This document shows, piece after piece, positions 1 through 5,045 of a stretch of DNA of 5,045 bases (position 1 is its first letter; every line of letters begins with the position of its first letter). The notes beneath the pieces were generated by a model. That model did no database searches and was not told where the DNA came from. It worked only from the letters and a program-made list of their open reading frames with translations. A program made the translations under genes and the position numbers. This stretch comes from Deferribacteres bacterium JdFR-76 (lineage in GTDB: Bacteria > Zhuqueibacterota > JdFR-76), in NCBI GenBank assembly GCA_002011685.1, contig MTOL01000284.1, positions 5,814 to 10,858 of the forward strand, written 5' to 3'.

Positions 1-2
1 GT

Positions 3-161
3 CCGGTATTCGCGCTCGGTGGCGTCTGCCCCGAAACCCTGCCCAAAGCGGCTGAAATGGGCTTCGCTGGTGCTGCACTCCTGGGATGGATCTGGAACAA
101 CACAGACCCTGTTCGCCGGGCGGAGCAAATTCTGAACATGGCCGAAAAATTGTCACCCTGA
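3..161 (+). CDS. thiE: Thiamin-phosphate synthase, C-terminal end (partial)
   Basis: Only the last 52 residues are in the window; the start lies to the left. The family couples hydroxymethylpyrimidine diphosphate with thiazole phosphate to give thiamin phosphate in the cytoplasm. The visible part opens with PVFALGGV, the glycine-rich phosphate-binding strand-loop of this TIM-barrel family, followed by the helix CPETLPKAAEMG and the strand FAGAALLGWIW. The GF-G-A-LG-W pattern recalls the shorter ThiE proteins of Bacteroidota-like genomes. The frame closes with TGA at 159-161. The next gene on the same strand is thiG, 187 bp on, which supports a thiamin role and argues against the regulatory TenI paralogue, although a TenI-like protein cannot be fully excluded from the tail alone. 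Confidence 0.85.
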   Translation, partial: PVFALGGVCPETLPKAAEMGFAGAALLGWIWNNTDPVRRAEQILNMAEKLSP

Positions 162-177
162 GCAGCAGCGAAGTTTC

Positions 178-206
178 TTGTAAAGCGGGTTTTCCAGTAA
201 TAAATT
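178..206 (+). promoter_or_regulatory. Weak promoter candidate before thiG
   Basis: TTGTAA (178-183) and TAAATT (201-206) are separated by 17 bp and each matches the sigma70 consensus at 4 of 6 positions. They sit at the start of the AT-rich part of the thiE-thiG gap. An overlapping Bacteroidota-type -7 match (TAnnTTTG at 206-213) has no TTTG partner at the right distance. Either could be chance in AT-rich DNA, and thiG may simply be co-transcribed with thiE. Confidence 0.22.
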
Positions 207-275
207 ATTTTTGATGAGTATGAAGAAAGCATAGCCGAAGACGGCTCAGATCGGCACCAAAGCCGCGCTACGAAC

Positions 276-305
276 GGTGCAGCTGCTGGCTGCGTTCAAT
301 TTTTT
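276..305 (+). terminator. Possible attenuator hairpin with T-tract before thiG
   Basis: GCAGC (279-283) pairs with GCTGC (289-293) around the five-base loop TGCTG. Up to three wobble pairs can lengthen the stem outward to 276 and 296. Six Ts follow at 300-305. The GGTGC at 276-280, which forms the left foot of this stem, can instead pair with GCACC at 254-258, so two mutually exclusive structures are possible. That layout resembles a transcription attenuator ahead of thiG. The stem is short and the T-tract starts four to seven bases after it, so it may not work as a terminator. No TPP riboswitch signature is present. Confidence 0.3.
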
Positions 306-336
306 GGGAAGCCTAAACGGGATAAAAGCAGAAACC

Positions 337-341
337 GGGAG
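337..341 (+). promoter_or_regulatory. Ribosome binding site of thiG
   Basis: GGGAG lies seven bases before the ATG at 349. It favours that start over the in-frame GTG at 277, which has no purine-rich site upstream and would add 24 residues with no counterpart in ThiG proteins. Confidence 0.7.
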
Positions 342-348
342 ATTTTTG

Positions 349-1134
349 ATGGAAGCGCTTCGGATTGCTGGACAGGAGTTCCGTTCCAGGCTTTTTTTGG
401 GAACCGGCAAATTCAGTTCCAACGAGATGATGCGCCGGGCGATCGAAGCATCCGGGACGGAGCTGGTTACCGTCGCCTTCAAACGGGTTCAGCTTGGCGA
501 AACCGGCGACGGAATGGTGGAGTCGATTCTTGCAGCCAATGTGCGGCTTTTACCAAATACCAGCGGCGTTCGCAATGCCCGGGAAGCAGTGTTGATCGCT
601 CAGCTGGCCCGCGAGGCCCTGGAAACGGACTGGGTGAAACTGGAGATCCATCCCGATCCCCGTTACCTGCTACCGGATCCGGTGGAAACCTTGAAGGCCA
701 CAGAAGAACTGGCAAAGCTCGGCTTCGTAGTGCTTCCCTATTGCAGCGCCGATCCGGTTCACTGCAAACAGCTGGAAGAGGCAGGAGCAGCGGCGGTAAT
801 GCCCCTCGGTTCTCCGATTGGCACTAATCAGGGTCTGACCACCCGTTCTATGCTGGAAATCATTATTGAACAGTCCCGGGTTCCGGTGATTATCGATGCG
901 GGAATTGGTGCCCCTTCCCAGGCAGCAGAGGCTATGGAGATGGGGGCCGATGCTGTACTGATTAACACCGCCATTGCCGTGGCTGGCGATCCCGTGCAGA
1001 TGGCCCAGGCGTTTCGGGAAGCTGTAGAAGCAGGCAGACGCGCCTTTGAGGCAGGGCTGCCACCGGTGGAAAAGCACGCTCAGGCCACCAGTCCGCTTAC
1101 GGCTTTTCTCACGGAGGGAGACAGAAAATCATGA
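349..1134 (+). CDS. thiG: Thiazole synthase ThiG
   Basis: ThiG is a cytoplasmic TIM-barrel enzyme that forms the thiazole phosphate ring of thiamin from 1-deoxy-D-xylulose 5-phosphate, dehydroglycine and the sulfur of ThiS thiocarboxylate. The product is 261 residues, the usual family length. It begins [11 protein letters not shown], followed by the family motif RLFLGTGKF. Lys97 in WVKLEI matches the lysine that forms the Schiff base with the sugar substrate. Other family landmarks are [24 protein letters not shown] from residue 151, DAGIG at 183-187 and [12 protein letters not shown] from residue 199, the last two lining the phosphate site. The start at 349 is chosen from the GGGAG site and from alignment of the N-terminus with the family. 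The stop overlaps the thiH start (ATGA), so the two are translationally coupled. All expected key residues that I can check are intact. Confidence 0.97.
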   Translation: MEALRIAGQEFRSRLFLGTGKFSSNEMMRRAIEASGTELVTVAFKRVQLGETGDGMVESILAANVRLLPNTSGVRNAREAVLIAQLAREALETDWVKLEIHPDPRYLLPDPVETLKATEELAKLGFVVLPYCSADPVHCKQLEEAGAAAVMPLGSPIGTNQGLTTRSMLEIIIEQSRVPVIIDAGIGAPSQAAEAMEMGADAVLINTAIAVAGDPVQMAQAFREAVEAGRRAFEAGLPPVEKHAQATSPLTAFLTEGDRKS

Positions 1135-2255
1135 CATTCTACGACGTTTTGGCAGCTCACAGCTGGGAGGATATTCGGAAGGCCATCTTGCAAAAAACGG
1201 ATCGGGACGTACGCAGGGCCCTGGCCAAATCCAAAAGGGATTTGCAGGACCTGATGGCCCTTCTATCGCCGGCAGCTGAACCTTACCTTGAAACCATGGC
1301 GCAAATTAGCCATCACCTGACGCTGAAGCGGTTTGGCCGCACTATTCAGCTGTACGTCCCGCTGTACCTGTCCAACGAATGCCACAACATTTGCACATAC
1401 TGCGGATTTAGCTTTACCAATAAAATTTCCCGCAAGACGCTGACCCCAGAGGAGATTCGGGAAGAAGCCCGGGCCATCAAACAGATGGGCTTCGAGCACA
1501 TCCTGCTGGTGACGGGCGAGGCACCTGCCATTGTAGATTTCGCCTATTTGAAGGAAGCCCTGCGCGAAGTACGTCCGCTGTTTGCCAACATTTCCATGGA
1601 AGTCCAGCCACTTCAGACAGAAGAATACCGTGCTCTGCTGCGCGAAGGTTTGTACGGCGTGTATATCTACCAGGAGACTTACAACGAGCAGCGCTATCCG
1701 GTTTACCACGTCAAAGGGATCAAACGAAATTTCCGTTTCCGGCTGGAAACGCCGGACCGCCTGGGCCAGGCCGGTGCCTACAAAATCGGCCTAGGCGTTT
1801 TGCTCGGCCTGGAAGATTGGCGAACGGATGCATGGTTTATGGGACTGCATCTGGATTACCTGCGAAGGATGTACTGGAAAACCCGCTTTTCCATTTCATT
1901 CCCGCGCCTGCGGCCAGCACACGGCGTTGAAGTCAACGGTTCAACCATATCGGACCGGGAACTGGTCCAGCTTATCACGGCATTCCGCCTGTTTGACGAA
2001 AATGTGGAACTGGTTCTTTCCACCCGGGAACCGGCGGAGCTACGGGATCACCTCATCCCTCTTGGCATCACTACAATGAGCGCCGCCTCCCGGACACAGC
2101 CGGGCGGTTACGCCGCAGAAAAAAAAGAACTGGAGCAGTTTGAAGTAGCCGATCACCGCTCTCCGCAGGAAGTGGCCCAGCAAATCGAAAAACAGGGCTA
2201 CCAACCGGTCTGGAAAGACTGGGACGCGCATATCTCTCTGGCCCTCGAACAGTAA
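1131..2255 (+). CDS. thiH: 2-iminoacetate synthase ThiH (radical SAM)
   Basis: ThiH cleaves tyrosine with a 5'-deoxyadenosyl radical to give p-cresol and dehydroglycine (2-iminoacetate), which ThiG builds into the thiazole. The protein is 374 residues, normal for the family. The radical SAM cluster motif CxxxCxxC is Cys84, Cys88 and Cys91 in [13 protein letters not shown], and would hold a 4Fe-4S cluster. Further family segments are VTGEAP, the EVQPL strand, [14 protein letters not shown] and FPRLRPAHG. The C-terminus YQPVWKDWD is also typical. A GGAGGGAG ribosome site at 1113-1120 lies inside the end of thiG, about 10 bases before the ATG, and the ATGA overlap indicates coupling with thiG. 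The oxygen-sensitive ThiH, instead of the glycine oxidase ThiO, implies thiamin synthesis under anaerobic or microaerobic conditions. Confidence 0.97.
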   Translation: MTFYDVLAAHSWEDIRKAILQKTDRDVRRALAKSKRDLQDLMALLSPAAEPYLETMAQISHHLTLKRFGRTIQLYVPLYLSNECHNICTYCGFSFTNKISRKTLTPEEIREEARAIKQMGFEHILLVTGEAPAIVDFAYLKEALREVRPLFANISMEVQPLQTEEYRALLREGLYGVYIYQETYNEQRYPVYHVKGIKRNFRFRLETPDRLGQAGAYKIGLGVLLGLEDWRTDAWFMGLHLDYLRRMYWKTRFSISFPRLRPAHGVEVNGSTISDRELVQLITAFRLFDENVELVLSTREPAELRDHLIPLGITTMSAASRTQPGGYAAEKKELEQFEVADHRSPQEVAQQIEKQGYQPVWKDWDAHISLALEQ

Positions 2256-2270
2256 CTTCCCCATCCGGTT

Positions 2271-2319
2271 TCAGGTCTTCTGCCGCATTTCTTGCGAAAA
2301 GCGGCGGCAGCAAGCCTGA
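2271..2319 (+). terminator. Long hairpin just after thiH
   Basis: The two arms are TCAGG-t-CTT-CTGCCGC (2271-2286) and GCGGCAG-c-AAG-CCTGA (2304-2319). They give 15 base pairs with one bulged base on each side and a 17-base loop. The hairpin starts 15 bases after the thiH stop, the usual place for a 3'-end structure. No T-tract follows, only the pyrimidine-rich TCTTCCC, so it is not a classical intrinsic terminator. It could protect the 3' end of the thiG-thiH mRNA or act with Rho. The CGCA/TGCG pairing inside it is a competing fold. Confidence 0.45.
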
Positions 2320-2332
2320 TCTTCCCAACCAT

Positions 2333-2353
2333 TCTCCGGGACGGCCCCGGAGA
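2333..2353. repeat. Inverted repeat, 8-bp hairpin
   Basis: TCTCCGGG (2333-2340) pairs perfectly with CCCGGAGA (2346-2353) around a five-base loop, ACGGC. It is the second of three hairpins that follow thiH and it abuts the third directly. No function can be assigned from the sequence. Confidence 0.6.
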
Positions 2354-2369
2354 CTGGCGCTCACGCCAG
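2354..2369. repeat. Inverted repeat, 6-bp hairpin
   Basis: CTGGCG (2354-2359) pairs perfectly with CGCCAG (2364-2369) around the loop CTCA. It begins at the base after the previous hairpin ends, so the two stems could stack coaxially in RNA. CGCCAG occurs once more a few bases downstream, in ATCGCCAGAG. There is no T-tract. Confidence 0.55.
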
Positions 2370-2447
2370 CTGAAATCGCCAGAGAATCCTCCAGACCAAC
2401 TTTCCCCGGTTCGCAACTGATGGCCAGTGGGAAAATCAAAAAAACTC

Positions 2448-2495
2448 TTCTCCCCTATCTTTTGTTTCTCCCCTCAAATTCCTCCGGTCTTTTGT
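2448..2495. repeat. Short interleaved direct repeats in a pyrimidine tract
   Basis: TTCTCCCCT occurs at 2448-2456 and 2466-2474, and TCTTTTGT at 2458-2465 and 2488-2495. The two units alternate in a pyrimidine-rich tract that ends 65 bp before the -35 box of the peptidase promoter. They could be regulator sites or low-complexity sequence. The copies are exact but short. Confidence 0.4.
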
Positions 2496-2510
2496 ACGTT
2501 ATCATGACGT
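2496..2510. promoter_or_regulatory. Near-palindrome, possible operator
   Basis: ACGTTATCATGACGT is a 15-base sequence with dyad symmetry; six of seven position pairs are complementary around a central C. It lies 50 bp upstream of the -35 box of the peptidase promoter, a position suited to an activator. I do not recognise it as the site of a known regulator, and a chance palindrome is possible. Confidence 0.25.
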
Positions 2511-2560
2511 GGATTGCCAGAAGAAAAATTTTCGGTGCATGCTTTTCCCCTGCTTCCCAA

Positions 2561-2589
2561 TTGACATCCTCCGGGGAATTTTGTAAAAT
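2561..2589 (+). promoter_or_regulatory. Sigma70-type promoter of the M28 peptidase gene
   Basis: TTGACA (2561-2566) is a perfect -35 box and TAAAAT (2584-2589) matches the -10 consensus at five of six positions, with the optimal 17-bp spacer. Transcription would start near 2595-2597, leaving a leader of about 42 bases with the ribosome site in it. This shows that the peptidase gene is transcribed on its own rather than with thiG-thiH, and that its coding region cannot begin upstream of the promoter. Confidence 0.85.
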
Positions 2590-2621
2590 ACGGCGATATC
2601 ATGTCAAATCGAAGGCAAATC

Positions 2622-2630
2622 AGAGGAGGA
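2622..2630 (+). promoter_or_regulatory. Strong ribosome binding site of the M28 peptidase
   Basis: AGAGGAGGA contains the GGAGG core (2625-2629) nine bases before the ATG at 2639. It decides that start over the longer in-frame option at 2420. A canonical Shine-Dalgarno of this strength is unusual in Bacteroidota. Confidence 0.88.
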
Positions 2631-2638
2631 TAGGAATT

Positions 2639-4180
2639 ATGAGAACTCTCCCGAATCACCGCTGGCGCAGGTTCGCTATTTTAGTGCTGCTTGCTGTTTG
2701 CAGTGCGGCTTTTGCCCAGGAAGACACAGTACTGCCGATCTTCCACCGTATCTCCAGCCACGACCTTTACAGTTTTGTGGCGGACTTAACCTCCGAAGAA
2801 TTCCAGGGACGCCTTACTGGTACCGTTGGCTATGAGCGTGCCGTACAATATGTGGTGCGCCTGTTCGAAGCCTGGAACATCCAGCCGGCAGGCACAGAAG
2901 GTTACCTGCAAAAATTCCCCAACCCCTACACGGAGGTCATGGACAGCTCCTACCTCTGCCTTCTGATGGTCACCGGTGGAGATACGATCCGGAAATACTA
3001 CCGGTTCGATACTGAATTTATTCCGGGCTCCACGTCGGGTTCTGGAGAAGTGACTGCTGAAGTTGTGTACGCCGGCTACGGAATTACGGCACCGGAACTC
3101 GGTTACGACGATTATGCCGGCATCGATGTAAAAGGGAAAATTGTTTTGATTGAGAGAGAAGCCCCTGTTGGTCCAGACAAGGACCCTGCCGTTTTTCGCA
3201 AATGGCGTCCTTATTCGTTCCATCAGTACAAACTGCTGAATGCAGTGCGGCACGGTGCGGCCGGCATGCTTTATAATTATGGCCCCATTGCCAATCCAAA
3301 CAACGCTTACGATCCCGGTTTCGTCTATTCTCATGTTGGCCCCGCCGTTGTGAAAGATCTGTTCGCGGGAACGGGAGTATCGCACCGAGAGGTGGTAGAA
3401 TCCATCCGCAAAAACCTGAAACCGCGTTCCTTCTCACTGAAGAAAACCGTTTCCATGAAGAACGTTACCGTACACCACCCGGACGGTGTCGGCATCAACG
3501 TCATTGGGATGCTGGAAGGCCAGGATCCGAAGGCCCGGGAGGAATATATCGCCATTGGCGCCCATCTGGATCATGTGGGCATGAATCCGGCTCTGATGCC
3601 GGGAGCCAATGACAATGCCTCGGGCGTTGCCGTTGTTCTGGGTGTGGCCCGTGCCCTGGCTGAACTTCACCAGAAACAGCCCCTCAAACGGTCCGTACTT
3701 TTTGTCCTCTTCGGCGCAGAGGAACAATCCGTGGCTGGCTCCAAATATTTTCTAAAACATCCCACGGTCCCGCTGGAAAAAATCCGCTGTTTTCTGAACC
3801 TTGACGGTGTGGGATGCGGTGACAAAATCCGTATCATAGCTGGAAAAGATTTCCCCCAGCTTCTCAAAACTGTGGAACGGGCAAACAGCCAATACGTCCA
3901 CCGATTTTTGCGGCCTACACCGTTCAAAAACATCGCTCGGCCGCGACTGGATGCAGCCCGGTTTCTCTGGTACGGGATCCCAACCCTTTCTTTTTCGGTG
4001 TTTGGCGGCAGGTCTTTCTACCATAACACCCGGGACGATCTGAGCACCATTCATCCGGAAATTCTGGAAGACCTGGCCCGGATGCTTTTCCTCGCCGTGC
4101 GGGATCTGGCCAGCCAGAAATCACTCCGGTTTAAAAAACCCGTTGTGCTCCTCTCACCAGAAGAAATCGACTACTACTGA
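2639..4180 (+). CDS. Exported M28-family zinc peptidase with PA domain
   Basis: The 513-residue product is a predicted exported aminopeptidase-like hydrolase with two metal ions. Residues 1-26 form a signal peptide: a basic start (HRWRR), a hydrophobic core (FAILVLLAV) and a probable cleavage after AFA, before QED. The N-terminal motif FQGRLTGT (55-62) is typical of M28 proteins. A protease-associated (PA) domain spans about 135-260, beginning near VYAGYG (143). The M28 catalytic domain follows from about 300. Its metal and active-site residues are all present: His309 and Asp311 (AHLDH), Asp325 (GANDNASG), Glu361 as general base with Glu362 (GAEE), Asp389 (NLDG) and His462 (FYHNTRDD). The enzyme probably trims N-terminal residues from peptides in the periplasm or outside the cell, but its exact substrate cannot be read from sequence. 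The start is fixed by the ribosome site and promoter. It is not a lipoprotein, since Val precedes the only Cys in the signal. Confidence 0.93.
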   Translation: MRTLPNHRWRRFAILVLLAVCSAAFAQEDTVLPIFHRISSHDLYSFVADLTSEEFQGRLTGTVGYERAVQYVVRLFEAWNIQPAGTEGYLQKFPNPYTEVMDSSYLCLLMVTGGDTIRKYYRFDTEFIPGSTSGSGEVTAEVVYAGYGITAPELGYDDYAGIDVKGKIVLIEREAPVGPDKDPAVFRKWRPYSFHQYKLLNAVRHGAAGMLYNYGPIANPNNAYDPGFVYSHVGPAVVKDLFAGTGVSHREVVESIRKNLKPRSFSLKKTVSMKNVTVHHPDGVGINVIGMLEGQDPKAREEYIAIGAHLDHVGMNPALMPGANDNASGVAVVLGVARALAELHQKQPLKRSVLFVLFGAEEQSVAGSKYFLKHPTVPLEKIRCFLNLDGVGCGDKIRIIAGKDFPQLLKTVERANSQYVHRFLRPTPFKNIARPRLDAARFLWYGIPTLSFSVFGGRSFYHNTRDDLSTIHPEILEDLARMLFLAVRDLASQKSLRFKKPVVLLSPEEIDYY

Positions 4181-4221
4181 GACAGGGCTGCTTTTTTGCG
4201 CAGAGGAAGCGGGAAGTGCAC

Positions 4222-4236
4222 AGCCGGCTACCGGCT
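4222..4236. repeat. Hairpin between the convergent genes
   Basis: AGCCGG (4222-4227) pairs perfectly with CCGGCT (4231-4236) around the loop CTA, and an outer AGTG/CACT pair (4215-4218 with 4238-4241) can lengthen it across a small internal loop. It starts about 35 bases after the peptidase stop. No T-tract follows on the + strand, so it is at most a weak 3'-end structure for the peptidase mRNA. Confidence 0.45.
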
Positions 4237-4268
4237 CCACTCAGTGCAACAAGTTGTAAAGTTCAAAA

Positions 4269-4306
4269 GGCGGGACGGACCTTATGGGCCGGAGATCCGT
4301 TCCGCC
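4269..4306 (-). terminator. Intrinsic terminator of the adenylyltransferase-rhodanese gene
   Basis: GGCGGGACGGA (4269-4279) and TCCGTTCCGCC (4296-4306) form an 11-bp stem with a single G-U pair and a 16-base loop. Read on the minus strand, the stem is followed at once by TTTT (the AAAA at 4265-4268). It begins 20 bases after the stop of the minus-strand gene. On the + strand the stem is followed by As rather than Ts, so it should serve only the minus-strand gene. Confidence 0.75.
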
Positions 4307-4326
4307 AAAAATAGAAGTTCAGCTGC

Positions 4327-5045
4327 TCAGTAAACCGGCATGCTGGGTTCCACCTCTTTCGCCCAGGCCAGAATGCCTCCCCGCAGGTTTTTGACCCTGG
4401 AGAATCCATGTTTTTTTAGCCACTGGACGGCTTGCCAGCTTTTTTTGCCATGATGGCAATACACCACCAGCATCCGTTCGCGTGGGAGCTCCTCCAGCCG
4501 TTGTTCCAGTTCCCCAAACGGTATGGCAAGCGAAGGGTCAAGCCGGCAAATTTTCCGCTCGTGCGGCTGACGTACATCCACCAGCAGGACGTCATCGCCA
4601 CGATCCAGCATTTTTTTTAATTCGGCCGGTGTAATTTCCAATTCGGGATCCGGTTCCTCCAGAAAAGCGGGCCAGGCCGAACAGAAATGGTCGTAGTCCA
4701 CAAAGTCGGTAATAGTGGGCGATGGGCCACAGAGGGGACAGTTTGGATCTTTTTCCACCTTTACCTTCCGGATGGTTACTTTCAGCCCGTCGAAAAGAAG
4801 TAGCCATCCTATTAGCGGTTCTCCCAATTTTGCCAGCAGCTTGATAACCTCCAGCGCCTGAAGACTTCCAACCACTCCGGGAAGAACACCCAAAATGCCG
4901 GCTTCGGCGCAGTCCGGCACTTCTTCCGGACCGGGAGGTTCCGGGTAGAGACAGCGGTAACACGGTCCTCTGCGGGCGTCAAATACAGATACCTGACCCC
5001 AGAAGCGGAAAAGGCTGGCTGAGACCAGCGGCTTCTTCAGAAAAA
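4327..5045 (-). CDS. moeB: MoeB/ThiF-type adenylyltransferase with C-terminal rhodanese domain (partial)
   Basis: The last 238 residues are visible; the N-terminal part with the ATP-binding site is beyond the right edge. Proteins of this MoeZ/MOCS3-like type adenylate the Gly-Gly end of a small sulfur carrier (MoaD or ThiS), and the rhodanese domain passes sulfur to it. The visible part begins in the adenylation domain with KPLVSASLFRFWGQVSVFD. Two pairs of zinc cysteines follow, CYRC (visible residues 28-31) and CPLC (102-105), with DCAEAGILGVLPG between them. The rhodanese domain covers about 135-235, with DVRQPHE and the active-site loop CHHGKKS, whose catalytic Cys is visible residue 196. 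The end, EPSMPVY, is typical of this fusion. The frame runs open to the window edge, so the internal GTG at 4920 is not the start. The gene faces thiG-thiH, so a ThiS or a MoaD partner, and hence the name thiF or moeB, is undecided. Confidence 0.9.
   Translation of the reverse strand, partial: FLKKPLVSASLFRFWGQVSVFDARRGPCYRCLYPEPPGPEEVPDCAEAGILGVLPGVVGSLQALEVIKLLAKLGEPLIGWLLLFDGLKVTIRKVKVEKDPNCPLCGPSPTITDFVDYDHFCSAWPAFLEEPDPELEITPAELKKMLDRGDDVLLVDVRQPHERKICRLDPSLAIPFGELEQRLEELPRERMLVVYCHHGKKSWQAVQWLKKHGFSRVKNLRGGILAWAKEVEPSMPVY

Larger units (their letters stand above)
162..348 (+). other. thiE-thiG intergenic gap, no thiS found
   Basis: This 187-bp stretch contains no gene I can support. 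I looked in the three forward frames for a ThiS-like carrier of about 65 residues ending in Gly-Gly and found none. Frame 1 is open from 235 into thiG but reads as an unrecognised peptide without a ribosome binding site. A seven-codon mini-frame (ATG 214, TAG 232-234) also lacks a ribosome binding site. The left third is AT-rich and the middle contains several short stems, including AGCCG/CGGCT at 233-246. The T-tract hairpin near the end is listed separately. Confidence 0.6.
2370..2560. other. Non-coding stretch upstream of the peptidase promoter
   Basis: No gene is supported here. An open frame from the ATG at 2420 runs in phase into the peptidase, but it has no ribosome binding site, reads as low-quality peptide, crosses the promoter, and would bury the signal peptide 73 residues in. 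The composition is skewed to pyrimidines on the + strand from about 2445 to 2495, and the short direct repeats and near-palindrome there are listed separately. I see no known riboswitch, tRNA or small-RNA signature. Confidence 0.6.

Noticed and set aside
211..230. Hammerhead-ribozyme-like TTGATGAGTATGAAGAAAGC
   Set aside because: The core C is replaced by T, stem II does not pair, and no flanking stems I and III can be formed.
277..348. GTG at 277 as the start of thiG, giving 285 residues
   Set aside because: No ribosome site precedes it, and the extra 24 residues have no counterpart in ThiG, whereas GGGAG precedes ATG 349 at good spacing.
162..348. TPP riboswitch before thiG
   Set aside because: The hallmark CTGAGA and the downstream ACCTGA and GCG-AGGGA elements are absent; only unrelated short stems are seen.
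670..1077. Minus-strand ORF of 135 codons inside thiG
   Set aside because: It is fully antisense to a conserved enzyme gene and encodes nothing recognisable.
2071..2439. Minus-strand ORF of 122 codons across the thiH end and the intergenic region
   Set aside because: It overlaps the conserved thiH 3' end in antisense, has no recognisable protein features, and its intergenic part is hairpin DNA.
2696..2701. Lipoprotein cysteine in the peptidase signal peptide (LAVC)
   Set aside because: The residue before Cys is Val, not the Gly, Ala or Ser expected in a lipobox; a standard cleavage site AFA follows.
4188..4203. CTGC/GCAG with six Ts as a + strand terminator after the peptidase
   Set aside because: The Ts are in the loop, not after the stem, and the stem has only four pairs.
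5018..5023. CTGAGA on the + strand, reminiscent of a TPP riboswitch core
   Set aside because: It lies antisense to a well-conserved coding segment (LVSASLF) of the adenylyltransferase, and the other TPP elements are not in view.

Overview
The window is bacterial chromosome with a thiamin thiazole-synthesis cluster and two flanking genes. From left to right it holds the 3' end of a thiamin-phosphate synthase gene (thiE, + strand, cut by the window edge), a 187-bp gap, thiG (349-1134), thiH (1131-2255, overlapping thiG by ATGA), a 383-bp hairpin-rich non-coding stretch with a strong sigma70-type promoter, a secreted M28-family zinc peptidase (2639-4180, + strand), and, convergent on the minus strand, the C-terminal part of a MoeB/ThiF-type adenylyltransferase fused to a rhodanese domain (4327 to beyond the right edge).

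The thiamin genes fit one pathway. The ThiG/ThiH pair builds the thiazole ring, with ThiH (radical SAM) supplying dehydroglycine from tyrosine. ThiE joins the thiazole and pyrimidine halves. A ThiF/MoeB-rhodanese protein could load sulfur onto the carrier ThiS, although it could equally serve MoaD in molybdopterin synthesis. No thiS is visible, so the carrier must be encoded elsewhere. Use of ThiH rather than the oxygen-dependent glycine oxidase ThiO points to anaerobic or low-oxygen metabolism. The peptidase has its own promoter and ribosome binding site and is probably not part of the thiamin pathway.

The organism looks like a Gram-negative of the FCB/Calditrichota type. The ThiE tail resembles the Bacteroidota-like version, ThiH is used, and there is an exported PA-domain M28 peptidase. 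However, the clear Shine-Dalgarno sequences and the TTGACA-N17-TAAAAT promoter are not typical of Bacteroidota proper, so a neighbouring phylum is more likely. This placement is inference; no rRNA or marker gene is present.

I found no mobile element, CRISPR array, tRNA or rRNA, and no convincing new biological system. The points most worth a second look are non-coding: a hairpin plus T-tract with a competing stem just before thiG, three adjoining hairpins after thiH, and repeats and a near-palindrome upstream of the peptidase promoter.
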